From the NCBI GenBank assembly GCA_012517905.1, contig JAAYUE010000019.1, positions 1-50,849 on the forward strand: a DNA stretch of 50,849 bases, written 5' to 3'. The position numbers and the translations under genes were made by a program. Position 1 is the first letter of the stretch. Every line of letters starts with the position of its first letter. This DNA is from Clostridiales bacterium (GTDB lineage: Bacteria; Bacillota; Clostridia; Christensenellales; CAG-138). The notes under the pieces were generated by a model. The model was not told the DNA's origin and did not search any database. It saw only the letters and a list, made by a program, of their open reading frames with translations. Below are positions 7,751 to 15,235 of the stretch, piece after piece.

Positions 7751-8281
7751 ATGACGCAATTCTCCCATACGTTTACGATTACAAAAAAAGACAACCTCCG
7801 CTATAATTTTTTCCTGATGCAGAAAAAGCTCGTCGCAACGAGCGCGCTGGTGTTTGTAATCATCTTTGCGATGATCGGCCTGCTGCGATACGCGCAGGGG
7901 ACGCCCCTCCTGTCGGCCGCGCTCAACGGCCTGATCATGGGCGTCGTCGGCATGCTCATCCTAGCAAGCATCAACATCGCCACCACCATTCTGCGCATCA
8001 ACAACTTTTACAGGCAAAAGAAACTCTCGGACTTCACCGTCACGTTCACCGCGGACAAAAACGGCATCCACGCAACGTCCGAGCGCGGGGATTCCGACCT
8101 GCCCTGGAACCGCATCGTCGCCGTGCGCGAAACGAGCCATGCGTTTTACATCTTCATCACGGACTCGCACGCAAACGTCATGCCGAAGGACCAGTTTAAA
8201 GACGCGGCCAGCGCGGACGCGTTCCGCGCCCTGCTGGAGCAAAACGTCGCGCAGGCCCGCCTGAAGATCCGGCGCGGATGA
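7751..8281 (+). CDS. YcxB-like membrane protein
   Basis: A 176-residue protein with two membrane helices (around KLVATSALVFVIIFAMIGLL and ALNGLIMGVVGMLILASI). The C-terminal cytoplasmic domain carries YcxB features: F(T)ADKNGIHATSERGDSDLPW, a W-N-R-I turn, and a strand like HAFYIFITDSHANVMPK. Such proteins are common in Firmicutes and have no known biochemical role. The start at 7751 is supported by AAAAAGGAG (7732-7740) and the consensus promoter upstream; earlier in-frame ATGs lie inside the promoter. The gene stands alone, between a terminator and the palindrome at 8336-8367. Confidence 0.75.
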   Translation: MTQFSHTFTITKKDNLRYNFFLMQKKLVATSALVFVIIFAMIGLLRYAQGTPLLSAALNGLIMGVVGMLILASINIATTILRINNFYRQKKLSDFTVTFTADKNGIHATSERGDSDLPWNRIVAVRETSHAFYIFITDSHANVMPKDQFKDAASADAFRALLEQNVAQARLKIRRG

Positions 8282-8335
8282 CGCGGTTTGCCCGACCGAA
8301 TTCAAAAACCATTCTGAAAATTTACCGGCGTTTTC

Positions 8336-8367
8336 AAAAAACCTGACATTTCCCTGTCAGGTTTTTT
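8336..8367 (+). promoter_or_regulatory. Palindromic site upstream of the WYL regulator; also terminator-like
   Basis: AAAAAACCTGACA (8336-8348) and TGTCAGGTTTTTT (8355-8367) are perfect complements around TTTCCC. The half-site TGACA-N6-TGTCAGG is repeated at 9318-9335 before the zinc-ribbon gene, and in both places it ends exactly 10 bases before the -10 box (TATACT 8372-8377 here). The T-run also lets it end transcription from the upstream gene. It is probably the binding site of the WYL protein encoded next to it. Confidence 0.6.
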
Positions 8368-8386
8368 GTTTTATACTGAAAGCAGC

Positions 8387-9292
8387 ATGAAAAACGACCG
8401 ATTGTTTCAACTGCTCTATCTGCTGCTCGAAAACGGCGCGATGACCGCGCCGGCGCTGAGCCGCGCGCTCGAGGTGTCCGTCCGCACGGTCTATCGGGAC
8501 GTGGAGGCGCTCTCAATGGCGGGCGTGCCCGTCTACGCCACGCAGGGCAAAAACGGCGGCGTGTCGCTGCTGCCGAACTACGCCTTCGATAAAGCGCTGC
8601 TCTCGGACGAGGAGCAGAACCAGATCCTCTACGCCATACAGAGCCTCCGCGCGGCGGAGCAGCCGGTCGAAGCGCTGCTCGATAAGCTCGGCGGCGTGTT
8701 TCAAAAGCGGGACGCCAACTGGATCGAGGTGGACTTCTCCCGCTGGGGACTGAGCAAAACGGACGGCGTGAAGTTTGAGCGGCTCAAGTCCGCGCTGATC
8801 GGCCGGCGCGCGCTGGAGATCGTCTACTGCTCTTCGAGCGGGGAGACGCGCCGCCGCGTCATCCTGCCGCTCAAACTCATCTTCAAGGATAAGAGCTGGT
8901 ATCTCCACGCCTACTGCCGAAAGGCGGAGGATTACCGCCTCTTTAAGGTGAACCGCATCGTCGAGATGACCCTGCTGGACGAGCGCTTCGACGAATTGCC
9001 GGATGAGATTCCGCCGGTCGAAGCGCCTCCGCCCGCGGCGCCTGCGTTCCAGGCCATGCGACTGCGGTTTTCGCCCGGCGCGGCGTTTCGCGTTTACGAC
9101 GAATTCGACGCCTCCATGATTGCAAAGGAGCCGGACGGCAGCCTGCTGGTAAGCGCGGTCTTTCCGCAGGACGGCTGGGTGGTGAGCTATCTGCTCTCGT
9201 TCGGCGCGGACGTGACCATTCTGGAGCCGGAAGCCATGCGCGGCATCGTCGCGGGATATGCAAAGGCAATCTGGGAGCACCACGCAAAATAA
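8387..9292 (+). CDS. WYL-domain transcriptional regulator (YafY/DeoR-like)
   Basis: A 301-residue regulator. An N-terminal winged helix-turn-helix (residues about 5-58, LFQLLYLLLENGAMTAPALS through SVRTVYRDVEALSMAG) binds DNA. The central WYL domain (about 135-205) has the diagnostic ALEIVYCSSSGETRRRVILP and KSWYLHAYCR segments, and a C-terminal WCX-like extension follows. WYL domains sense ligands, often nucleic-acid-derived. No Shine-Dalgarno sequence precedes the ATG, and the -10 box TATACT ends only nine bases before it, so the mRNA would have a leader of about three bases. The palindrome at its promoter recurs before the next gene, suggesting control of itself and its neighbour. Confidence 0.88.
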   Translation: MKNDRLFQLLYLLLENGAMTAPALSRALEVSVRTVYRDVEALSMAGVPVYATQGKNGGVSLLPNYAFDKALLSDEEQNQILYAIQSLRAAEQPVEALLDKLGGVFQKRDANWIEVDFSRWGLSKTDGVKFERLKSALIGRRALEIVYCSSSGETRRRVILPLKLIFKDKSWYLHAYCRKAEDYRLFKVNRIVEMTLLDERFDELPDEIPPVEAPPPAAPAFQAMRLRFSPGAAFRVYDEFDASMIAKEPDGSLLVSAVFPQDGWVVSYLLSFGADVTILEPEAMRGIVAGYAKAIWEHHAK

Positions 9293-9317
9293 AATGCAAA
9301 TCGCTTCAAATCAAACA

Positions 9318-9351
9318 TGACAGCTTTCTGTCAGGTTTTGCCCGATACAAT
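9318..9351 (+). promoter_or_regulatory. Second copy of the WYL-gene palindrome with -10 box
   Basis: TGACAGCTTTCTGTCAGG at 9318-9335, then TACAAT at 9346-9351, with the same 10-base gap as at the WYL gene. No good -35 box is seen at either site, and the palindrome lies where one would be. That suggests an activator- or repressor-controlled promoter. Confidence 0.6.
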
Positions 9352-9383
9352 GGCTGTATCAATCGACAGGGAGGGCAACCAAC

Positions 9384-9647
9384 ATGGAAGAACGCTGCTG
9401 CCAGAGCTGCGGCATGCCGCTTGGACCGACGGACGAGTTTCTCGGCACGCAACAGGACGGAGCAAAGAGCGAGGACTACTGCAAATACTGCTATGAAAAC
9501 GGCGCGTTTACGGCGGAATGCACCATGCGGGAGATGATCGACTTCTGCGTACAGCCGATGCTGGACAACGTGCCCGGCATGACGGAGGAAAGCGCGCGCG
9601 CCATGATGAACGAACAATTCCCCAAGCTCAAGCGCTGGCGCGCATAA
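9384..9647 (+). CDS. Putative zinc-ribbon domain protein
   Basis: An 87-residue protein of the small putative zinc-ribbon family. It begins MEERCCQSCGMPLGP, and the second metal-binding knuckle is DYCKYCYENG. The C-terminal half is helical (MTEESARAMMNEQFPKLKRW). Relatives are widespread in Firmicutes and are often found beside WYL or AraC regulators; their function is unknown. GGGAGG (9370-9375) is eight bases before the ATG. The promoter carries the same palindrome as the WYL regulator gene just upstream, which makes this protein a probable target of that regulator. Confidence 0.8.
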   Translation: MEERCCQSCGMPLGPTDEFLGTQQDGAKSEDYCKYCYENGAFTAECTMREMIDFCVQPMLDNVPGMTEESARAMMNEQFPKLKRWRA

Positions 9648-9693
9648 CCGCGCCGAACTGTCCCGCTCCCGGCAATCGAAAGGCGGCTTATTT

Positions 9694-10125
9694 ATGAAAC
9701 CGACGACGCAACCGGACACGGATCTGCTCGCCCCCTGCGGGCTCAACTGCACGCTCTGCTATCGGCACCTCGGCAAAAACCCTTGCCCGGGGTGCCGCGC
9801 GCGCCTGTCCGAGCCGGACGGCTACCGGCGCAAATGCGTCATGCGCGCCTGCACGGCGGAGCAGGGGTTCTTCACCTGCGCGGAGTGCGCAAAGCGTCCC
9901 TGCAAGCGCATGAAAGCGTTTGCCAAACGCTATCGCGAGGGCTACGGCGTGGATCTCGACGCGGATGCGGCGGCGCTGCGCAGCCTCGGCGCGGAGGCGT
10001 TTCTGCGCCGGCAACTCGCCGCGCACACCTGCCGGGACTGCGGGCATCTGATCGACCTGCATTTCGGCCGCTGCAGCGGCTGCGGCAAGCAGTATCCCAT
10101 CGGAAAAGGAAGAGCGCCGGTATGA
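9694..10125 (+). CDS. DUF3795-like cysteine-rich protein
   Basis: A 143-residue cysteine-rich protein. The start LLAPCGLNCTLCYRHLGKN with later CPGCRAR, CAECAKRPCKRMK and, near the end, CRDCG and CSGCGKQYP resembles DUF3795 proteins, which are thought to bind metal through conserved cysteines. Its biochemical role is unknown. AAAGG about 10 bases upstream is a modest ribosome binding site. The stop codon overlaps the next start (ATGA at 10122-10125), so the two products are probably made together. Confidence 0.75.
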   Translation: MKPTTQPDTDLLAPCGLNCTLCYRHLGKNPCPGCRARLSEPDGYRRKCVMRACTAEQGFFTCAECAKRPCKRMKAFAKRYREGYGVDLDADAAALRSLGAEAFLRRQLAAHTCRDCGHLIDLHFGRCSGCGKQYPIGKGRAPV

Positions 10126-10553
10126 ACTGGTATGAACGCTATCCAAGGTCGCAGCAGCCGACGCCGGCGCAGATCGCCGGCTACATCGAAACCCCGCTCT
10201 GGGGCGAGTTCTGCCGCTGGGTCGAGCGGAGCTACGGCATCGAGCCGAAGACGGAGCACAGCACATGCAGCGGCGCGCCGGGCTGGAACGTGAAGTATCG
10301 AAAAGGCGGCCGCGCGCTGTGCACGCTGTATCCCGATGCGGGGGCGTTCACCGCGCTGGTCACCGTCGGCGCGAAACAGGCCGCCGAGGCGGAGCTGCTT
10401 TTGCCGACGTTTTCGGAGCCGCTGCGCGAGCTGTATGCCCGCACGAAGGAATACAACGGCGCGCGCTGGCTGATGATCCGCGTGACAGACGCGCGGATGC
10501 TGGAGGACGTCAGGGCGCTGATCCGCCTGCGCGCCGCGCCGCAGGAAAAATAA
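10122..10553 (+). CDS. DUF3788 domain protein
   Basis: A 143-residue protein. The motifs PLWGEFCRWVERSYGIEPKT, GWNVKYRKGGRALCTLYP and FTALVTVGAKQAAEAE are typical of the DUF3788 family, small alpha/beta proteins of unknown function. No signal peptide or membrane helix is seen, so it is cytoplasmic. The start overlaps the upstream DUF3795 stop. AAAAGGAAG lies about 10 bases before the ATG. No clear terminator follows; the next gene starts 75 bases on. Confidence 0.8.
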   Translation: MNWYERYPRSQQPTPAQIAGYIETPLWGEFCRWVERSYGIEPKTEHSTCSGAPGWNVKYRKGGRALCTLYPDAGAFTALVTVGAKQAAEAELLLPTFSEPLRELYARTKEYNGARWLMIRVTDARMLEDVRALIRLRAAPQEK

Positions 10554-10627
10554 CAAAAATCCGTCAAACACCACTGGCGCTGCGGCGCCTCTTTTGATAT
10601 GCTGAACGGGAAAAGGGGGCGAGGACG

Positions 10628-11335
10628 GTGAAGGTTCAGCCAATCCGAAATTACGCCGATTTTACGCGCGCGCTGCTGCAGGCGGGCTTTTCCATGGGCG
10701 GCGGAAACAGCGAAGGCATCTATTCCGTGATCCCATGGAACTGGGACGAGACGCCGCCATACGATACGCCCGTGCGCTGGCATACCGGGGAACCGGAGAC
10801 CGATCCGTGGGAATGGCGCATGCGCGTGCTGGACGAACGGAACGACATCGCCTACGGCAAGGTCTTTTTCAAAAAGAGCGGCTACATCACAAAGGACTGG
10901 GCGCCGTATTTCATCGCCGCGCGCAGGGGCGGCACAGCCTTTGAGCAAGCGTATGCGGCGGGAACCGTCTCCCACGAGGCCAAGCGCATCTACGGCGTCG
11001 TGCAGGAACACGGCACGCTGCCGCTGCACGCCATTAAGCAGCTTGCGGGCTTTGGCGCGGAGAATAAATCCAGATTTGACGGCGCGCTGACCGAGCTGCA
11101 GATGCGGCTGTATCTGACCATGTGCGGCAGGCAGCAGAAGCTCTCCCGAACGGGCGAGGAATACGGCTGGCATTCCACCGTGTTCTGTACGATGGAGCAG
11201 TTCTGGGGCGAAGGCGTGTTTGCCGAAGCGGCGGCGATTTCAAAAGACGAAGCCGTCAAGGCCATCTCGGCGCAGGCGTTGCGACTGAACCCGGAAGCGG
11301 ACGCGAAAAAAGTGCTGAAATTCATCTTAGGTTAG
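10628..11335 (+). CDS. AlkZ-related winged-helix protein
   Basis: A 235-residue protein. The central part (SHEAKRIYGVVQEHGTLPLH through FDGALTELQMRLYLTMCG) reads as a winged helix-turn-helix of the kind found in AlkZ/YcaQ-type DNA glycosylases. The N-terminal third is rich in Trp and Gly (WNWDETPPYD, WEWRMRVLDE). It is shorter than a full AlkZ glycosylase (about 400 residues), so catalytic activity is doubtful. The start is GTG 10628 behind a purine-rich GGGGGCGAGG. It precedes the FAH-family gene by nine bases and is probably cotranscribed with it. Family placement comes from motif resemblance only. Confidence 0.6.
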   Translation: MKVQPIRNYADFTRALLQAGFSMGGGNSEGIYSVIPWNWDETPPYDTPVRWHTGEPETDPWEWRMRVLDERNDIAYGKVFFKKSGYITKDWAPYFIAARRGGTAFEQAYAAGTVSHEAKRIYGVVQEHGTLPLHAIKQLAGFGAENKSRFDGALTELQMRLYLTMCGRQQKLSRTGEEYGWHSTVFCTMEQFWGEGVFAEAAAISKDEAVKAISAQALRLNPEADAKKVLKFILG

Positions 11336-11344
11336 GAGTATGTC

Positions 11345-12241
11345 ATGAAACTGATTACGTATGTCGAGCAGGGCAAGGAACAGATCGGCGTGTTGAGCCG
11401 CACCGGGGATTTTGTCTATCCCGCGTCCGACGCGGCCGTTTCATACGGCAGCATGCTGGAGTTGATTCAAAACGCGACGCCGCAAACGCTTCGGCGGCTC
11501 GCGGAACTGGCGGAAAAACCCGGCAAAGAGGTCCCTCACGCCATTGCAAAAAGCGCCGTCCGGCTCCTGGCCCCAATCCCCTGTCCCGCGCAGGATGTGA
11601 TCTGCCTTGGCGTCAACTATCTGGCGCACGCCGAAGAGACGGGATTTTCGCACTCGAACGCACCCGGCGCCGAGCGGCCGTATCCGATCTTTTTTTCCAA
11701 GCGCGTCAACCGCGCCGTGGCGGACGGCGAGCCGATCCCCGCGCATCAGAACATCGTGGACAGTCTGGATTACGAGGCGGAGCTCGCCGTTATCATTGGA
11801 AAAGACGCCTTCCATGTCAGCGCGGAGGACGTCCCCGCATATATCTTCGGCTATACCGTGCTCAACGACGTCAGCGCACGCAACGTGCAGACCAATCATC
11901 AGCAGTGGTATTTCGGAAAGAGTCTGGACGGCTTTACGCCGATGGGCCCCTGCATCGTGACCGCGGACGAGATTTCGTTTCCGCCCGCGCTTCGCATCAC
12001 CGCAACCGTAAACGGAGAGCTGCGGCAGGACAGCCTGACGTCCCTTCTGGTCACGGGCATCGCGCAAATCGTGAGCGACCTGTCGCAGGGGATGACGCTC
12101 CGCGCGGGAACCATCATCTCCACGGGCACCCCTTCCGGCGTCGGACTGGGGTTCCATCCGCCGAAATACCTGAAGCCCGGGGACGTCGTCGTCTGCAGCA
12201 TAGAGGGAATCGGCGATTTGACCAACACCGTATCCGAATAA
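11345..12241 (+). CDS. Fumarylacetoacetate hydrolase family protein
   Basis: A 298-residue enzyme. An N-terminal cap region is followed by the FAH catalytic fold from about residue 85 (ICLGVNYLAHAEE). The acidic metal ligands are visible in YEAELAVIIGK and GYTVLNDVSARNVQ. The GPCIV and FSTGTPSGVG-like segments (here ISTGTPSGVGLGF) are also typical. Family members cleave or decarboxylate beta-diketo acids (acylpyruvate hydrolase, oxaloacetate decarboxylase and others), so the exact substrate cannot be named. TAGGAG (11334-11339) precedes the ATG by five bases. The gene ends at the terminator 12265-12292. Confidence 0.88.
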   Translation: MKLITYVEQGKEQIGVLSRTGDFVYPASDAAVSYGSMLELIQNATPQTLRRLAELAEKPGKEVPHAIAKSAVRLLAPIPCPAQDVICLGVNYLAHAEETGFSHSNAPGAERPYPIFFSKRVNRAVADGEPIPAHQNIVDSLDYEAELAVIIGKDAFHVSAEDVPAYIFGYTVLNDVSARNVQTNHQQWYFGKSLDGFTPMGPCIVTADEISFPPALRITATVNGELRQDSLTSLLVTGIAQIVSDLSQGMTLRAGTIISTGTPSGVGLGFHPPKYLKPGDVVVCSIEGIGDLTNTVSE

Positions 12242-12264
12242 CGCTTTCTGTACGCATACAAAAG

Positions 12265-12292
12265 ACAAAAGCGGGCTTTCGCCCGCTTTTGT
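12265..12292. terminator. Bidirectional terminator between FAH and beta-propeller genes
   Basis: ACAAAAGCGGGC (12265-12276), loop TTTC, GCCCGCTTTTGT (12281-12292). Perfect stem with A-run and T-run, serving both convergent genes. Confidence 0.88.
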
Positions 12293-12307
12293 TGTGTCTG
12301 TTTTGAT

Positions 12308-14353
12308 TTAGCCGAGTTTCACCGTCGCCAGTGTCGTAAAGTCGCTCAGCGAGATCACCGTGACCCCGGAGTCGCCGAGAACGTAGAAGTAGTTCCCGAT
12401 GAAGAGGCCGCGCAGGTTCCAGCTCGAGAGATCGGCGGTCATGCCGATCTTTGCCGCAAGCGTGAACCCGTCCGCCGCCGTGTAGCGGTAGATGAAGTAA
12501 CTGCTGTCCGCCGGGAAGGCGATCAGGTTCTTCTCCCCGTCCACGAGGATGGACTTGTGGTTGCTGCCGACGATGGTCCAGCTCGCGTCCACGCTCTCGG
12601 TCGCGAGTTCCTTCACGTTCCGCTTGTCTGACGTGTCGAACATGGAGAGCTTCACGCCCTGCGTCCTGCCGGTGTTTTCATCCGCATTGTAGCCGATGCC
12701 GAGCAGGCGGTTGTCCGAAAACACGTGCAGATACTCCGAGAAACCCGGGATCTTCAGCGCGTCCAGAACGCGCGGCGCGGAGGGATTGCTCAGGTCCACC
12801 GCAAACAGCGGGTCGACCTGGCGGAAGGTCACGAAGTAGCCGATGTCGCCGTCGAAGCGCACGCTCTGCACCGTCTCGTCCTTGGCGAGGTTTTCAATCT
12901 TGCCGAGGATGTTCAGGTCCTTATCGAGCGTATAGAGCGCGTTGGTGTTCGTGTTGTCGTACTCGTAGGTGTCCACGCCGTCCGTGTAGATGCGCTGCTG
13001 CCAGGTATTCACCGTGGTCACGACGCGGAACACGTCCTGATACTCGTCCATCGCGAACTGATTGAGCAGGCTGCCGGGCACATTGCCGCTGGCGAGCTTC
13101 GTAATCTGTCCTTCGGCCAGGCCGAGCAGCACGAGGTCCGTGCTCGAAGAGCCGTTGGTAATCTGAACGTTCTTGCCGTCCTTGTCCGGCGCGATGGGCA
13201 GGGTCTCTTCGTCATAGCGCGAGATGGCAAGCAGCATGTGGTCCGCGTTTGCATAGAGCTCGCTCGTTCCGCCGAACAGCGCCTTTGCCGAGGCGAAGTT
13301 TGCGCCGCTCTTGAGGTTGATGGAGCCGATGACGGTATACGCCGCGTTCTGCGGGCCGCCGCCGACGTAGAAGAGGTCGGTCGGCATGAGCAGCTTGCTC
13401 TCCGCGCCCGTCGTGGTGGACGGGATATAGGTGATCGGCGTGTCCTTCACCGGGTTGTAGATATACTGCGCGGTCACGAGGTAGACATAGTCCCCGATCA
13501 TGCGCGCGCTGACATAGTTGCCGCTCTGCCCGAGCGATACCACCTGCATGGGCTTTGCGGGGTTCGAAATATCGTAGATGACCGCGGTGGTCTGGTCGGT
13601 ATAGTTGTCGTAGCCGCCGTTTACATCGTTGATCCATACGGTGTTATAGCTCTGGGTGATGACCATGAGCCGATCGCCGAGGACGAACATTTCGGAGTTA
13701 TAGCCCCACCAGCTGTCGTCGCTCGAAAGCGGCGTGGTGGACACGAGCTTCGTGTTCGCGCCGTCCGCTTTGAGGATGTTGAGCTGGTTGCCCGCCACAT
13801 AATAGATGTAGCTGCCGTCGGTCTTGACGATATCCGCCTCGTCCACGCCCTTGACCTGCACGTTGGTCTCGGAATAATCGAGACCGCCGCCGGCCGAAAC
13901 GGGCGCTTCCGCCGCGGCGACTTCCGTCTTTGCCGCATCCGCCGCGGGCGCCGCCGCCATGACGTCGTCGCGCGCCGCGCCTTCGAGCATTACGCCGCCC
14001 GTATTGACGCCGTAGCCGGACTGCATGGCTTGGATCATCGCGTAGATGTCGTCGTAGTTTTGCACCTCGGTCACCGCCGCGTTGTCCTGGGCGGCGGTTG
14101 CCGCGCTCTCGGCGGCGGAGGAAAGCGTCGCGTTCTGCGGCGCCGCGCCGTCCGCGCTTCTCGTTGCGCTGATCGCCCCGAATACGCCTGCGGCGACGAG
14201 CACGAATGCCGCGAACACCGCGCCGTAGCGGACGAACTTCTGTCTCGGCGTGAGCGCAATTTTCTCACGCGTGTGTTTTTCTTTGATTTCCATGAGCAAC
14301 GTCTCCTTTGCTTTCAGCTTGTCGTTGTCACGGATATACTGCTCTTTAAACAT
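12308..14353 (-). CDS. Membrane-anchored secreted beta-propeller protein, ECF sigma partner
   Basis: A 681-residue protein. A charged cytoplasmic N-terminus (about 1-40) is followed by one membrane helix at about 44-62 (AVFAAFVLVAAGVFGAISA), an Ala/Thr-rich spacer, then a large C-terminal beta-propeller domain (SETNVQVKGVDEADIVKTDG marks the start of the Beta_propel family; later blades include DYVYLVTAQYIYNP and NYFYVLGDSGVTVISLSDF). The start overlaps the end of the sigma gene by eight bases, so the two are coupled. By analogy with other ECF operons the N-terminal segment may act as an anti-sigma or sensing element while the propeller samples the envelope. That is inference. Confidence 0.8.
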   Translation of the reverse strand: MFKEQYIRDNDKLKAKETLLMEIKEKHTREKIALTPRQKFVRYGAVFAAFVLVAAGVFGAISATRSADGAAPQNATLSSAAESAATAAQDNAAVTEVQNYDDIYAMIQAMQSGYGVNTGGVMLEGAARDDVMAAAPAADAAKTEVAAAEAPVSAGGGLDYSETNVQVKGVDEADIVKTDGSYIYYVAGNQLNILKADGANTKLVSTTPLSSDDSWWGYNSEMFVLGDRLMVITQSYNTVWINDVNGGYDNYTDQTTAVIYDISNPAKPMQVVSLGQSGNYVSARMIGDYVYLVTAQYIYNPVKDTPITYIPSTTTGAESKLLMPTDLFYVGGGPQNAAYTVIGSINLKSGANFASAKALFGGTSELYANADHMLLAISRYDEETLPIAPDKDGKNVQITNGSSSTDLVLLGLAEGQITKLASGNVPGSLLNQFAMDEYQDVFRVVTTVNTWQQRIYTDGVDTYEYDNTNTNALYTLDKDLNILGKIENLAKDETVQSVRFDGDIGYFVTFRQVDPLFAVDLSNPSAPRVLDALKIPGFSEYLHVFSDNRLLGIGYNADENTGRTQGVKLSMFDTSDKRNVKELATESVDASWTIVGSNHKSILVDGEKNLIAFPADSSYFIYRYTAADGFTLAAKIGMTADLSSWNLRGLFIGNYFYVLGDSGVTVISLSDFTTLATVKLG

Positions 14354-14849
14354 CCTGAAACTCCCCTTTCAACTGTTCCCGCAGCATATCGCGTGCGCGG
14401 AAGAGATGGGATTTCACCGTGTTTTCTTTTTCACCCATGATCGTTGCGATCTCGGATACGCGATACCCCTCGTAATAATACAGATGGATCACCGTGCGGT
14501 ACTTCGTCGGAAGCGCCAGCACATAAGGATACACCTCGGTGGTCGTCTGCATTTGCGTGAGAAGGTTCTCGTCCTCGGGTACGGTGTTGCGCCGCCAGGC
14601 GGAGGTCAGCAGCGACTTCGAGCAGTTGATGGTCACCCTCAAAAACCAGGCTTTCTGGTGTTCGAGGCTGTTCCAGACGGGCTTTGCGCGCAGCGCCCGC
14701 AGGAAGACCTCCTGCACGATGTCGTCCGCATCCGATCCGCTCTTGGTGCGCAGAAACGCCAGGCGGTATACCATGTCGGCATATTCCGCAAACAGCGCGT
14801 CCGCGTTGTCGGCCGGTATCGGCACATTTGGTTTGGCCAGCTGTTCCAT
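14346..14849 (-). CDS. RNA polymerase sigma factor, ECF (sigma-70) family
   Basis: A 167-residue ECF sigma factor. Region 2 contains ADMVYRLAFLRTKSGSDADD and the DIVQEVFLRALRAKP helix. Region 4 contains LPTKYRTVIHLYYYEGYRVS and the recognition helix GEKENTVKSHLFRARDML. ATG 14849 was chosen; a GTG at 14885 would add 12 residues but falls inside the likely promoter. AGAGAGG lies about 13 bases upstream of the ATG. The downstream beta-propeller gene overlaps its last codons. An ECF-like promoter just upstream suggests positive autoregulation, as is usual for this class. Confidence 0.92.
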   Translation of the reverse strand: MEQLAKPNVPIPADNADALFAEYADMVYRLAFLRTKSGSDADDIVQEVFLRALRAKPVWNSLEHQKAWFLRVTINCSKSLLTSAWRRNTVPEDENLLTQMQTTTEVYPYVLALPTKYRTVIHLYYYEGYRVSEIATIMGEKENTVKSHLFRARDMLREQLKGEFQDV

Positions 14850-14882
14850 AACCGTTTTTGTACCTCTCTCTTCCACCCATAA

Positions 14883-14908
14883 CACTTCGCTTCCGCGTAA
14901 AAGGTTGC
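14883..14908 (-). promoter_or_regulatory. Possible ECF-type autoregulatory promoter
   Basis: On the minus strand GCAACCTTTT (14908-14899) and CGAAGTG (14889-14883) lie just before the sigma gene. GCAAC-type -35 boxes with CG-containing -10 boxes are typical of ECF sigma targets. The spacing is a little short. Confidence 0.4.
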
Positions 14909-15010
14909 GGGGGAGGCAGGAATTTTTTTATCACAGTTCCGTTGGTCTGCGGACTAATCCGCATTTCATTATAGCATATGCGGCGGCGGATGAGTCCGCG
15001 ACCGGCCGCA

Positions 15011-15040
15011 TTGACAAAACGCCTTGTGCCTGTGTATAAT
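15011..15040 (+). promoter_or_regulatory. Sigma-A promoter of the ABC-F gene
   Basis: TTGACA (15011-15016), 18-base spacer, TATAAT (15035-15040). Transcription would start near 15047, leaving a leader of about 190 bases. Confidence 0.9.
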
Positions 15041-15235
15041 TGTATGAAATCTTTCGACGGGAGGACTCCGATGATTCGCTAACGCCCTTGGTATTGTCCG
15101 GTAGTGCGGAAGCAGTTTTTGCGTCCGCCGCTTGCCTGCGATGCCAAACGCGAGCGCGAACCGTCCACGGGTTCTTTTTTTGTTGCGCAAACCACTTTGG
15201 CATCGCCGTTTTTCTGCAAACGGAGGTCTATCCAT
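15041..15235 (+). promoter_or_regulatory. Structured leader of the ABC-F gene, probable ribosome-mediated attenuator
   Basis: From start to end the leader holds a strong ribosome binding site (GGGAGG 15059-15064), a three-codon ORF (15071-15082), a perfect 11-bp inverted repeat GCGATGCCAAA (15138-15148) with TTTGGCATCGC (15196-15206), and within it a short hairpin GAACC/GGTTC (15158-15162, 15170-15174) directly followed by seven T. The last is terminator-like, and the long repeat could compete with it. Antibiotic-responsive attenuators of this general form control several ABC-F and erm genes. The mechanism here is inferred. Confidence 0.6.
15071..15082 (+). CDS. Three-codon leader ORF (Met-Ile-Arg-stop)
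   Basis: ATG ATT CGC TAA with GGGAGG six bases upstream. The ribosome binding site is stronger than that of many genes here, though the peptide is only three residues. Its place between promoter and terminator-like hairpin suits a sensor ORF on which a drug-stalled ribosome changes the leader fold. Confidence 0.55.
   Translation: MIR

Noticed and set aside
12725-14440. A 571-codon plus-strand frame opposite the beta-propeller gene
   Set aside because: Antisense shadow with His/Arg/Val-rich composition and no domain signal.
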